Assembly (NCBI GenBank): GCA_963848035.1
Contig: CAWKCD010000001.1
Location: 1,426,001-1,490,000, forward strand
Length of the DNA stretch: 64,000 nucleotides
Source of the DNA: JAVVHH01 sp963848035
Lineage (GTDB): Bacteria; Pseudomonadota; Alphaproteobacteria; Acetobacterales; Acetobacteraceae
Direction of reading: 5' to 3'
The translations under genes and the position numbers were made by a program. The notes under the pieces are model-generated. The model was not told where the DNA came from. It did not search any database and was given only the letters and a program-made list of their open reading frames with translations. How positions within the stretch are numbered: position 1 is the first letter of the stretch; the number at the start of each line of letters is the position of its first letter. Shown piece by piece: positions 9,499 through 21,914 of the stretch.

Positions 9499-11130
<1,632 letters not shown>

Positions 11131-11179
11131 CTTGCAGGCGTGGGCTGCGTTAACTGCCCACGCCCGAGTGTAGATTGCC

Positions 11180-11755
11180 ATGCCTGACTTCAATAAATCC
11201 GCTCTCGACTACTTCGAGCGCCTCTATGCTCGTGACCCGGACCCGTGGCGGTTCAAAACGAGCGACTATGAGCGCGAAAAGTATGAAGCGACTCTCAATG
11301 CGCTGCCGCCGGGTCGCTACGAGCGGGCATTGGAGGTCGGGTGCAGCATCGGGGTGCTCACGCGGCAACTCGCCGCCACCTGTGACGAACTGCTGGCCGT
11401 GGACATCTCGCCGCTCGCGATCCGTCACGCAGAGAAGTTCTGCGACGATCTGCCCTGGGTGCAGTTCGCCGCCATGGACGTTCGCCAGCAATGGCCCGAG
11501 GGACAGTTCGACCTGATCTTGTTCTCGGAAGTTCTCTACTATCTCGGTCCCGAGGGCATCGCCGCCGCGGCCGAGCGGTCGCTCTCGAGCCTGGCTCCTG
11601 GGGGAGCGGTGCTGCTGGTGAATTGGCTCGGCGAAACCGGCGCCGCCTGCACCGGCAATCAAGCGGCCGAATCCTTCATCGCAGCAGCCCGGCCTCGCCT
11701 CGTGCCGACTGTGCAGCGTCAGACCACGAACTACCGCCTGGACGTGCTCAAATAG
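11180..11755 (+). CDS. NodS-like SAM-dependent methyltransferase
   Basis: A 191-residue class I methyltransferase. SAM-binding motif I is ALEVGCSIGVLTRQLA, motif II is LLAVDISPLAIRHA, and later DLILFSEVLYYL. The N-terminal YFERLYARDPDPWRFKTSDYE matches the NodS/NRP-like family, which methylates small amines or chitooligosaccharide backbones. No nodulation genes are near, so the substrate is open. It converges on the lipoprotein gene with an 8-base overlap. Confidence 0.85.
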   Translation: MPDFNKSALDYFERLYARDPDPWRFKTSDYEREKYEATLNALPPGRYERALEVGCSIGVLTRQLAATCDELLAVDISPLAIRHAEKFCDDLPWVQFAAMDVRQQWPEGQFDLILFSEVLYYLGPEGIAAAAERSLSSLAPGGAVLLVNWLGETGAACTGNQAAESFIAAARPRLVPTVQRQTTNYRLDVLK

Positions 11756-12117
11756 GCTTCCGGCGCTCCGCCGCGGGCGGGTCGGAACACTGCACGCCAG
11801 AGGCGGTCACGATGAGATTGCCATTGCGCGTGGCGCCCTTCAGCTCGTCGGCTGTGCACCACCGCAGCCCGCCATAGCCTTTGCCCGCCATGCAGGCCTG
11901 CGTGGCATCGCCGATCTGGCTCCAGCGCCGAACCGGCGACGAGAACCAGTCGAGCGCCCGTTTGGCGTTGCGCTTGTTGACGTCGTGATGAGACGTCTCC
12001 TCGCAGCGCCGTCAGGTCGGCGGAATAACTCTTCGTCGCCGTATCGGTTTGGGCGGGCGGATGATAGCCGCAACCGGCCAGCCCGAGCAGCAGCACGCTG
12101 CAGCGCACCGCCCTCAT
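11748..12117 (-). pseudogene. Small lipoprotein, one frameshift
   Basis: The ATG start overlaps the stop of the upstream carboxypeptidase (ATGA). The N-terminus MRAVRCSVLLLGLAGCGYH is a lipoprotein signal with the lipobox LAGC. After residue about 42 the frame breaks (near 11985-11995); the other frame continues HHDVNKRNAKRALDWFSSPV and ends with the stop at 11748. The C-terminal part contains two cysteines in a short globular region (TQACMAGKGYGGLRWC). I do not recognise a family. Reconnected length is about 122 residues. Confidence 0.6.
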
Positions 12118-13573
12118 GGCCGCGTCGCCAAAGCAGACGAGACCAAGGCGGCGGCGTCCCGATGCAGCGCCGCCCGCGAGGCATCGCGCGAGTAGAACAT
12201 GTGTCCACCTGGATAGGTCAGCAATTCCGTCTGCGGCGCACGGCCGAAGCCTGGGGTCTGCCGCAGCAGGAGGGCGCTCGCGAAATAGGGGGTGACCAGA
12301 TCGGTCAGCCCATGCGCGACAGCCACCCGGGTTGTCGGGTCGAGAGCGAGGAACTGCCTGAGATCGCTGTAGACCTCGGGCCGTACCATTCGCCTTCCGT
12401 AATCCCACTCACGCGACGACTTGCTCGTTCAGCACCTCGTATTGCCGGGCCGGCGCGCCCTCCGGCTGCCAGTCGAGCCATGTGTGATACACATACAGCA
12501 TCGCCACTCGTCAGCGGCCCTCGCATGCCGTCCAGCAGCGGATCGGGCGAGTTGTCGTTCGCCGCGGCGGGAAACGGATCCGCCGCGGCGACCGTCGCGT
12601 CATAAGGCGAGTCGACAAAGCCGGGCTGCCGATCCCGCAGAAAGGTCGACAAGCCGATCCGTCCGGCGCGACGGCGGACCAGCGCTGGGTCAAGCCCGAT
12701 CAGCGCCGACACGCGGGCCGTCAACCGCTCGATCGCCGCGGTATCGCCTTCGCCGCGCAGCAGGTCCGCCAGGTAACCGCCAGTCGCGTACTCCTCCACA
12801 TCCTGCAGATCGGCGCGGCTGGTGGCGTTCCGGTACGCCGCCGCCATGCTTGGCAGCGTATTCACGTAGCGTAGCGGGTTCCACGGGGCGTCACGACCGT
12901 CGAAGTCCAAAACCGGCGAGATCAGCACCAGACCGGAGATGCCGACCCCCTGACGATCCAGCAGCGTGCGCGCCAGCTTTGGTCCGCGGAAACCGCCATA
13001 GCTCTCGCCGACGATGAATTTCGGCGATTGCAGCCGGCCATGCGTCTCGAGCCAGCGGCGCATCACGACCGCCAGCGTGTCGATATCCCCATCGACAGAG
13101 TAGAAGTGCCGTCGGATCTCGTCTTCCTTCGCGGTGACCCGACTGTAGCCCGTGCCCGGCGGGTCGATGAACACCAGATCGACGAAATCCAGCCACGTCT
13201 CGGCGTTGTCGATGCGGGAGCGGGGACCGGCTCGGTATCACCCCACCCTGCCCGAACGGGACCCGCCATGGTCCGATCGCGCCCAGGTCTAGCCAGGCCG
13301 AAGACGCGCCGGGGCCGCCGTTGATCGCGAACATCACCGGCCGGGTCGCGGCGTCCGCGCCCTTGACGCAGGAACGCGGTGGTCACGATCTCGGCTTGCG
13401 CCGCCCCTTGCGGGTTGGCCAAGCGCATTGTCGCAACTTCGCCGCTGAACTCGAGTGGCACCGCCGGGCACGTTGATCGTATGCGCGGTGGTCTTGTCCG
13501 CCGGCGCCGGCTGCGCGATCGCCGCACCGGCCAGCAGCAAAAACAACACGCCGAGCGCCGATGGCTTCACCAC
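12114..13573 (-). pseudogene. Serine carboxypeptidase-like (peptidase S10), multiply frameshifted
   Basis: The pieces reassemble into a secreted S10 family peptidase: signal peptide (VKPSALGVLFLLLAGAAIAQ), FAINGGPGASSAWLDLGAIG (oxyanion region), FIDPPGTGYSRV, nucleophile in VGESYGGFRGPKLA, Asp region AHGLTDLVTPYF and His in GGHMFYSR. The frame breaks near 13460, 13355, 13220, 12505 and 12410. Shifting frame at each point restores family sequence, for example YVYHTWLDWQPEG and EWDYGRRMVRPEVY, so the residues are conserved between breaks. It lies 21 bases after tamB on the same strand. Either a very recent pseudogene or sequence errors. Confidence 0.8.
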
Positions 13574-13594
13574 TATTCTCCTGACTCCGCCGCC

Positions 13595-16500
13595 TCAATA
13601 CTCGAATTGGTAAGTCAGACCAACTTGGCTGCCACCCTTGCCGGTGCCGACGTCGGTCTCGAGCTTGAGCCCCTTGGTGATGTCGATCTGCAGCGTCGCC
13701 GCGGTGCCGGTGTCGCTGCTCGTGCCCTGTTTGGCCCCGAGATACACGCCGTTGGCGACGTATTTGCCGGCCTCGACAGTCGCGCCGGTCCCGGTCGAGC
13801 TGCCGCCGACATTCAGCCGATCGAGCCCCAGACCCGACCGGATGCTGCCCAGCGGATTGCTGCCCTCGCCGCCGATCCCGGTCAGCTCCGCCAGCGACGC
13901 CGCGATCGAGGCAATCTGGAACGGCCCGATCTCCTTCACGCTGCGGCGGAACAGCAGGTAGGACAGCACCTCGTCCTGCGGCAGCGACGGCGTGCTGGTC
14001 AGCGTGATCTTCGGCGAACTGGCATAGCCGCCGATATTCAGCGTCGCGGTCACGCTGTTCGTCGTGACATCGGCAGAGAAATCCAACGTCGGATCGATCT
14101 TGCCGCCAGGGCCAGTGCCGTCGAACCCCACCTTACCGCGAGAGAAAGCGAGCGTGGTGCCCGCCAGGCTCAACTGCCCCCGCCGCATGTCGAACCCACC
14201 GGAGACCTGCGGCTTCGAGGCGCTGCCGCGAACCTTCAGCTCGCCCGACATTTCCGCGTCCACGCCGCGGCCACGCACGAACACCTGCTGTGGCGCATCG
14301 ACCACGAGATCGAGCCGGATGTCCGGCGCCGAGCCCGCCGGGCCGGCCGTGATCTTCTGCCCCGGCCGGATCACGTTCAGCGCCGCCACCTGCGGCGGCA
14401 GTCGCGAGGGGATGCGGATGTCGGCGCGCCGGATCAGGATCTTGCCGGCCGCGTCCAATTCGCCCTGCGCCTGGCCGCGGATCATCAGGTTGGCGTCGAT
14501 GTTGATCTGCAGGTTGTCGGACGTGATCGGCTGCGCATTGTTCGCCCTGATCGCGATATCGACCGGCATCCCCGGCGCGGTGATCCCCACCGTCCCGCTC
14601 GCCGAGATCGTCCCTGGGCCGGCCTGGCCGGTGAACGAGACCAGCCGGACGCTCTGCCCATCGCCGCGCACCGTCGCCGCGATCTCGTGGATCCGCAGCC
14701 CCTGGGTGAAGTCCTGCACCTCGCCCTTGGCCAACGTCGCCGTGCCGCCGATCTGAGGCGCGGAGGCCGTTCCGCCGACCGTGGCATCCACCGTCAGCCT
14801 GCCGCGGGCGCGTCGCCCTGCGGCGGTCAGGATCGGGTCCAGCATCGCCAATTCGAGCCCGCCGCTGGCCCGCAGGTTCAGCGCGCCGGCGCCCAGCGGC
14901 GCCTGGCCCGACACGCGGAACTGCGCCTGTCCGGCAGCGAGCCGCGCGTCGATATCGGCGCTGCGGCCCTTTAGGTTGGCCGTGGCCGTGATGTTGGCAG
15001 GCGGCACGGCCCGGCCAGCGCCGTTGCGCACCCGCAAGCCCGTCATCGACAGCCGCACCGTGCCACCGGGCTCCGCCGCGGTGCCCGTGAGCTTCGCGTC
15101 CACCGCGACCTGGCCATCGAGCGCCAGCGACGTGGACGCGATCGCCGCAAGGTCCGCCGGCGCGCGCAACGTGACCGACGCGTCGAGCCGCGGCGACAGC
15201 CGGCCCGCCACGTCCAGCACCGCCTGCCGCAACGCCGACGCGGAGCCGGTCGACCGCCACGCCGTCGGCGAAGCTGACCGTCGTCGGCGCCAGCAACCGC
15301 GCCGTCTCGCCTTTTGCTTGCACCTGGAGGCGCTGCGACTTGCACCCGCTTGCCCGGCATGTCCAATGTCGCCGCGCCCGCGATCTGGGCGGGCGTGCCC
15401 TGCATTGTCAGGTTCGCGTCCGTCCGGACGTTCAGCGCCGCTTGCGGCCCGCTGACGTCCAGCTTCGCCGAGCCGGTCACCCCCGCCGCATCGATCCCGG
15501 AGAGCTGCGCCGATGCGGTCACCACCGGTGATTTCAGCGGATCCTGCACGCGGGCCTTCACCGTCATGTCGCCGACCCGGGTGCCGGGAATGCCAGCGTT
15601 GCGGGCGGTGGCGGACAGGCGCGCTTCGGCAGGGTCGATGTCGAGCGTGGCGTCGATCCCCCCGGTCAGCGCCTGGCCGACGAACGGCCGCAGGTCGCCA
15701 AGGTCGCGCATCCGCACCTGCACCTGGCCCAGCGGCAGCGTCGCGCCAGCGGGCAGACGCAGCGCGCCCTGCGCATGCAGGCTGCGCCAATCCGCCCGGT
15801 TGATCGTGACCTGCACGGCGCCGTCAGTGCTGCGCTGGGCATCGACCGCGAGCTGCAGCGGCGCATCCGCCAACCGCCCCTCCGCCTTGATCGTTCCGGC
15901 CGGCGCCCCCGGCAGACCGTGCAGCGCGACATCGAGCGTCACCGGGCCCTGCGGCACCCCGGGCGCGCCGACCTGTCCTTGGGCGTGCGCGCTCACGGCC
16001 AGATCGGTGAGCGCGCCCGTCACGTTGGCCGTCGTCTTGAGGGAGCCCGAAATGGTCGGCGCCAGCACAGACAGGTTGCCAAGCGCCACAGTGCCGTCGG
16101 CCTTCACCTGCTCGCCGATCTTGCTTGCGGTGAGATCAAGGTTGAGCGTCTTGCCGTCCAGCGTGAGCCGGCTGACCGTGATCGCGTCGCCGGCCAGCTT
16201 GGCCGTGACGCCCAGCCGCGCGCCCTCGCCCACCAGGCCCGGGAGCGGCGCCAGCCCGCCCGTCAGGCTGATCGTGCCGTCGCTGATGATCGAGGTCGCG
16301 CCATCGGCGACGCTCGCGTGCAGGTGCAGCGCCGTCTGGCCCTGCAGATCGATCCCGCCGATGGCGGCGAACGGCGCCAGCCGGGCCAGCGCCACGTCCG
16401 CATCAGCCTCGATCGGCGCCGCGGTTCGGGCCGACCCCTTGGCGGAGACCAATGGGTGCGACACCGTGAACGTCACCGGCCGCGCCGGGTCGTCGAGCCG

Positions 16501-17565
16501 CGCCGTCGCATCCAGCGTCAGCGGCGCCGATTCCAGCAGCGCCGGGTCCGGCCCGGGAAGCCGCAACCCCGTCGCCGTCCCATGCAACGCCACCTGCCCG
16601 GCATTGCCCGACAGATCTGCCGCGAGCTGCTGGATCGTCGCCCCCGAGGCGGCGAGCGCATCGATCTGCAGATGCCCAGTCGCATCCGGCTTGGTGAACG
16701 GCCCCTGCACGTGCGCCTGCAGCCGCACTGCTTGCCAGGAGACCTCCGGGGCAGGCTTCATCGTCGGCGCGTCGGCGCTCACCTGCAGATCGAGGCGGCT
16801 GCCCTCGAGATCCACATTGCCTTTCGCCACCGCCGTCAGCGGCCCGGCCGCGAGCGTCACGTCGGTCGCCAGCGCCGACCGCGGCCCGGCCACGGTCCCG
16901 TCCAGCTTCAGGGCGCCGATCTCGGGCAGCTTCACCAGCTCCGCGATGAACCCATGCTCCGGCTCGACCACGCTGAGCTTCGCGTCGATCCGCTCTTTCG
17001 AGACGTCGGCGTCGATCTTGTAGTCACCGCCGCCGTCCAGCCGGCGCGCCACGAGATGCGCCGTCGGGGTTTCCAGTGACGGCAGGGTCAAGCTGCCGTC
17101 GAGCGCGAATGACGCCGCGACGCCCGCCACCGGCGCGCCGAGGTCGATCTTCGCCGCGTGCAGCTCCTTGATCTCGATCGTCACCGGCAGGCCGGAGGAC
17201 GCAGGCGCAGGCGGCGCACCCGCGGGCGGGGGCGCCGCGGCCTGCAGCCGCGGGATCTGCAGCCGCCCGGCGGTCAGCTTGTCGATGTCCGCATCCTTGA
17301 ACGCGAGGCGATACGGGTGCCATTCGAGCGTCACGTCGTCGGCGATCAGCCAAGCGCCCTGCGCATCGTGCAGCTCGAGATGGTCGATGTGCATGGCGTT
17401 CGGCCAACCGGTCACGCCCTTGGTCTGCACCAGCCCGCCGGTGAAGCGGCCGATCAGATCGAGGATGAGCTGTGTCGGCCCGGCGATGCCGAACGCCGCC
17501 TGCGCCCCGGCGCCACCCAATGGCACAAGCGCCACCGCGACGATCAAGATCTTGGCCATCCGCAT
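13595..17565 (-). pseudogene. tamB: TamB translocation/assembly module protein, two frameshifts
   Basis: TamB is the long inner-membrane-anchored, beta-helical periplasmic partner of TamA. The N-terminal frame starts with a membrane anchor (MAKILIVAVALVPLGGAG) and continues with many AsmA-like beta repeats. The C-terminal DUF490 domain has LPQDEVLSYLLFRRSVKEIG and ends in GLTYQFEY, a barrel-like terminal strand. Breaks occur near 15325-15335 and 15245-15250; a short stretch between them is read in the third frame (AKGETARLLAPTTVSFADGV). Reconnected length is about 1,320 residues, normal for the family. The start overlaps the tamA stop by one base. Confidence 0.88.
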
Positions 17566-19407
17566 CAGAACGCCTGCCCGATGCCGACATAGATCTCGAA
17601 CCCGTCGTCGCCCTGCTGCTGGTTCAGCGGCACTGCGAAATCGGCCCGGATCGGCCCGAACGGCGTGTAGTATCGGACGCCGAGGCCGGCGCCTGCACGC
17701 AGGTTGCCGCTGAACGGGCTGCTGCCAGTGGTAACCTCGCCCGCGTCGACGAACACCGCCGCCCCGAAACTCTCCCCGAAGCGCTGCCGGTATTCGACCG
17801 TTGCCGCGCCCAGCGCCGTCCCGCCGGTCGGCTTGCCATCGGCGAACTTTGGCCCGACTGACTGATACCGGTAGCCTCGCACCGTCGCGCTGCCGCCGGC
17901 ATAGAGCCGCTGGTCCGGCGGCAACGCGAATGTGTTCGCCCCCTGCACCGTCGCCAGAGACGCCCGCAGCGCGAGCACGCTCCGCCCAGTGGTCCCGAAA
18001 TCAAAATACGTCGACCCTGTCGCCTGCAGGATCACGAAATCCGCCGTCGGGGCCTGGATCGAAGCCGACGGCGTCACCGTCAGCGACGCCTTGATCCCCC
18101 GCGTCGGCTCGAGCAGTCCGGACGGCCCGGTGGTGTCGTAGGCGGCATTAACCGGCAGCTGCAGCAGCGTGTAGTCCCGCGTCTCGCCTTCCTGCGTGAT
18201 CCGCGACTTCTGCGCCTGCAGCCCGACGCTGCCGCTGATCTCCGGCGTGAACTTGTAGCGCGCCGTCACCCCGCCCAGGATCGCCGTCCGATCGTAGGCG
18301 TCTAGGCTCTCCTTGATGCCCTCGACTTTGTAGATCAGGTCCAGGTCACGGAAGAACACGTCGGGCTGCGTCAGCGTGGCGCTCACATCGTAGCCGGGCC
18401 GCTTTGACGACGTGCCGCCGAGCTGCGTCACCGCCGCACCCAGGTCGAGCCGCTCGGCCCGCCCGAACAGGTTGCGGTGCGACCAGGTCACCCCCGCGCT
18501 GGCGCCCAGATCGGTCGAATAGGCCGCGTTGAACCCCACCACATGGCGCTTCCGCTCAACCAGCCGGACCGTCACCGGCAATTGCCCGTGCGCATCCAGA
18601 TGATCCGGCGCATCGACCGTCACGGACGAGAACACGCCCACCTGCGACAAGTCCTGCCGCGCCTTCTCGATCTTCCGCGGGTCGAACTGCTCACCCTGAT
18701 GGATCAGCAGCCGTCGCTCGACGTAGCTGGGCTCCACGTCCTGCAGGCCGGAAAGCGCGATCGGACCGAGATCGACCCGCGGCCCCGGCTCGACGGCGTA
18801 GCTCACATCGAGCGCCCGTGCGTCCGGCGCCAAGGTAGCCACCGGGTTCTGCACCTTCGCCAGCGCGTAGCCCTGTTCGCGCAACGCTTCCAGCATCCGG
18901 CCCTGCGCAGCCAGCACATCGGCCGCGATGGCTGGATCCCCCGGCTTGAGCTTCAGCGCGTCCTGCGCCGCCGCGAGCGGATGCCCCGCCAGCTCGACCC
19001 GGCGCAGATGAAACAGCGGCCCCTTCACGATCCGGATCTTGACCGGCACCTCGCCTATCGCCGCGTCCAGCACCGTCGGCAGCGTCGGATCGTCCAGCGG
19101 CAAGGCATGAACGTCGATCGTGACCTTCGCACCGTAGTAGCCGAAGCTATTCAGCGCGGTCTCGAGCCGGCCGCGATCGTCGCGCGCCCGACTGATCAGC
19201 GCGAACGGCCCGACTTGGGCCTTCTCGCGCAGGCCGATCAAATTCGAACTGGCTTGCAGCGCATTGTCGAGCGCCGCATCGCCCGTGCTGGGCAGATCGA
19301 CGGCGATACGGTTGCGGATCGGCCGCGCGGAGGTGCCCGGGCGCGATGCCAGCGACGATAGCAAGCACCCCGGCGGAGAGGCGCGTGAACTTGGGGCGTC
19401 TTGCCAT
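17565..19407 (-). pseudogene. tamA: TamA outer-membrane assembly protein, N-terminal frameshift
   Basis: A BamA/Omp85 family protein that with TamB inserts outer-membrane proteins. The main ORF carries POTRA domains (about the first 250 residues) and the C-terminal barrel (GGSATVRGYRYQSVGP, then GAGLGVRYYTPFGPIRADFA). The signal peptide is in another frame: MARRPKFTRLSAGVLAIVAG ... HLRAADPQPYR from ATG 19407. One base too many near 19297-19308 separates PYR from VDLPSTGDAALD; removing it joins them into the usual TamA N-terminus. Without that, the main ORF would start at a TTG with no signal peptide. Confidence 0.88.
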
Positions 19408-19530
19408 AGCGCTATTTAACGGCGGCACGCGGAAAAGGATGTGGCTTGCCGGCCAAAATTGCAGCAGCTCTGAAGCTCGCCTTCACAGTCCCGTTATTGT
19501 CGCAGCCGGTTCCTCTTGCTAGGTCGGGCC

Positions 19531-20463
19531 ATGACGTTGACCCGGCGGCCGCCTCCGATCGGCTTGAGCATCCGTCCGGCGCCCGATCCGCCCGCCAGCC
19601 TGCGCCGGCTCGGCCAACGCCTCCGCGTTCTCCGGCGGGCTGTCGCGATCGTCGCTTGGACAATCCCGTGTGCCCTCGTCCAAGCCGTCCTGATCCGACT
19701 CGATGGGGACGGCAAACGACATCTCGCCCGCGCCTATTGGGCCGGCGTTGCCCGCCTGCTCGGCATCGAGCGCCGCGTCATCGGCGGCATGGCGCATCAT
19801 GTCGACGGGCGCGCGGTGCTGTTCGTTTGCAATCACACCTCCTGGCTGGACATCCCGACGCTCGGCGGCACGCTGCTGGCCTGCTTCGTGTCCAAGGCGG
19901 AAGTCGCGACCTGGCCGGTCGTGCGCACGATCGCGCGGCTCGGCCGCACCGTGTTCGTCAGCCGCCGCGCCAGCGAGACCGGGCGAGAGCGCGACGACAT
20001 GCGCGCCCGGCTGCGCGCCGGCGACGACCTTATCCTGTTTCCGGAAGGCACCAGCTCGGACGGCGTGCGCGTGCTGCCGTTCCGCTCCCCGTTCTTCGCC
20101 GCCGCAGAGGCCGGCGATGGCAAGCCGCCGCTGATCCAGCCGGTCTCCATCGTGTACGACCGGCTGGACGGGCTTGCCATGTGGCGCGCCACCCGGCCGG
20201 TGTCTTCCTGGTACGGCGACATGGATCTCGGCAGCCACTTCTGGCGTCTGGCCGGCTATCGCCGCCTGCGCGCCACCATTGTCCTGCACGATCCGATCGA
20301 CCCGGCCGCCTACCCCTCCCGAAAGGAACTTGCGCGCGCCGTCTGGCAGGTCGTCGCCGAGGCCGGCGCGGCACTGCGCCAGGGGCGCCCCGCTGCTGGC
20401 GTTGCAACACCGGATTCACTTGACACGGCGACGCCTAATATCGCCAGAGTCAGCCGCGCTTAA
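19531..20463 (+). CDS. plsC: 1-acyl-sn-glycerol-3-phosphate acyltransferase
   Basis: Acylates lysophosphatidic acid to phosphatidic acid. The acyltransferase motifs are NHTSWLD (HX4D catalytic motif) and FPEGTSSDG, followed by the PLIQPVSIVYD block. One hydrophobic segment precedes them (AIVAWTIPCALVQAVLI). ATG 19531 was chosen; a TTG 15 bases upstream is in frame. About 120 bases separate it from the divergent tamA. It precedes miaB, the order seen in related alphaproteobacteria. Confidence 0.9.
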   Translation: MTLTRRPPPIGLSIRPAPDPPASLRRLGQRLRVLRRAVAIVAWTIPCALVQAVLIRLDGDGKRHLARAYWAGVARLLGIERRVIGGMAHHVDGRAVLFVCNHTSWLDIPTLGGTLLACFVSKAEVATWPVVRTIARLGRTVFVSRRASETGRERDDMRARLRAGDDLILFPEGTSSDGVRVLPFRSPFFAAAEAGDGKPPLIQPVSIVYDRLDGLAMWRATRPVSSWYGDMDLGSHFWRLAGYRRLRATIVLHDPIDPAAYPSRKELARAVWQVVAEAGAALRQGRPAAGVATPDSLDTATPNIARVSRA

Positions 20464-20558
20464 CCCCATCGGACGAAACTGGTCGATCACACGCTTGACC
20501 TGAACCACTCCTCCCCCCATCCACCGCGCCGACTGGTGCGACGGAACGGGGCGGCATT

Positions 20559-21914
20559 GTGACCGACAGCAAGCGACTACACGTGATCACATGGGGTTGT
20601 CAGATGAACGTCTATGACAGCGCCCGCATGGCCGACGTCCTTCGCCCGCTCGGCTACGCGCCGACGGCGTCGGCCGACGACGCCGACATGGTGATCCTGA
20701 ACACCTGCCATATCCGCGAAAAGGCCGAGGAGAAGGTGTTCTCCGAGCTCGGACGCCTTCGCATGATCAAGGATGCAAGGGCAGCCGAGGGGCGGCAGAC
20801 CGTGCTGGCGGTGGCAGGATGCGTGGCCCAGGCCGCCGGCAAGGAAATCTTAACCCGCGCGCCCTATGTTGACATCGTTTTGGGACCCCAGACCTATCAT
20901 CGCTTGCCGGAGATGGTGGCGCGCGCAGCGCGGGCGGGCGGCGCCGTGATCGAGACCGATTTCCCGGCCGAGGACAAGTTCGACCATTTGTCCGAGACGC
21001 TGGCGCCCCAGGGCGTCACCGCCTTCCTGACTGTGCAGGAGGGTTGCGACAAGTTCTGCAGCTTCTGCGTCGTCCCCTACACGCGCGGCGCCGAGAACAG
21101 CCGCCCGGCCGAAGCGGTCATCGCCGAAGCGCGGCACCTCGTTGCCGCCGGGGTCCGCGAGATCACATTGCTCGGGCAGAACGTGAACGCGTGGCACGGC
21201 GCCGGGCTGGATGGCCGGGACTGGGACTTTGCGACTCTGATCCGTGCCTTGGCCGAGCTGCCGGGCCTGCTGCGTATCCGCTACACAACATCCCACCCCA
21301 ACGACATGGCGGACGCGCTGATCGAGGCGCACCGCGACGTCCCCGCGCTGATGCCGTTCCTGCATCTGCCGGTGCAGTCGGGCTCCGACCGCGTGCTCGC
21401 CGCGATGAACCGCAAGCACACCGCCGCCTTCTATCTGCGCCTGGTCGAGCGGCTCCGCGCCGCACGGCCCGACATCGCGCTTTCCTCCGACTTCATTGTC
21501 GGTCATCCCGGCGAAACCGATGAAGATTTCGAGGCAACGCTGGCCCTGGTCCGACAGGTTCGCTTCGCGCAGGCGTTCAGCTTCAAATACTCGCCCCGCC
21601 CCGGCACGCCCGCCGCCGGAGCGCCGGGCCAAGTGCCTGAAGACGTTAAGGATGCGCGGCTTCAAACGCTGCTCGCCCTGCTGCGCGCGCAACAGGAAGC
21701 GTTCAATCTCGGGACCGAGGGTCTGACCCTCCCCGTGCTGTTCACCGGGCCGGGCCGCAAGCCCGGTCAGCTCTCCGGCCGCACGCCTTATCTGCAGCCG
21801 GTCCACACGCCCGCCCCGCTCGCGATGATTGGTACGCAAGCGGACGTGCGAATCGCCCGCGCCCACCCCAACTCTCTTCTAGGAACTCTCGCTCAGGAGA
21901 AGATGCTCGCTTGA
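20559..21914 (+). CDS. miaB: tRNA-2-methylthio-N6-dimethylallyladenosine synthase
   Basis: Radical SAM enzyme that adds the methylthio group to i6A37 of tRNAs. The UPF0004 domain has WGCQMNVYDS, NTCHIREKAEEKV and VAGCVAQAAG, whose cysteines bind one cluster; the radical SAM motif is GCDKFCSFCVVPYTRG. A TRAM-like domain ends the 451-residue protein. The start is GTG. It opens the miaB-phoH-ybeY-hlyC operon; its stop overlaps phoH by the TTGA tetranucleotide. Confidence 0.96.
   Translation: MTDSKRLHVITWGCQMNVYDSARMADVLRPLGYAPTASADDADMVILNTCHIREKAEEKVFSELGRLRMIKDARAAEGRQTVLAVAGCVAQAAGKEILTRAPYVDIVLGPQTYHRLPEMVARAARAGGAVIETDFPAEDKFDHLSETLAPQGVTAFLTVQEGCDKFCSFCVVPYTRGAENSRPAEAVIAEARHLVAAGVREITLLGQNVNAWHGAGLDGRDWDFATLIRALAELPGLLRIRYTTSHPNDMADALIEAHRDVPALMPFLHLPVQSGSDRVLAAMNRKHTAAFYLRLVERLRAARPDIALSSDFIVGHPGETDEDFEATLALVRQVRFAQAFSFKYSPRPGTPAAGAPGQVPEDVKDARLQTLLALLRAQQEAFNLGTEGLTLPVLFTGPGRKPGQLSGRTPYLQPVHTPAPLAMIGTQADVRIARAHPNSLLGTLAQEKMLA

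Noticed and set aside
13379..14974. Plus-strand ORF of 531 codons opposite tamB
   Set aside because: Shadow frame of the tamB DUF490 region; the tamB frame has clear family sequence.
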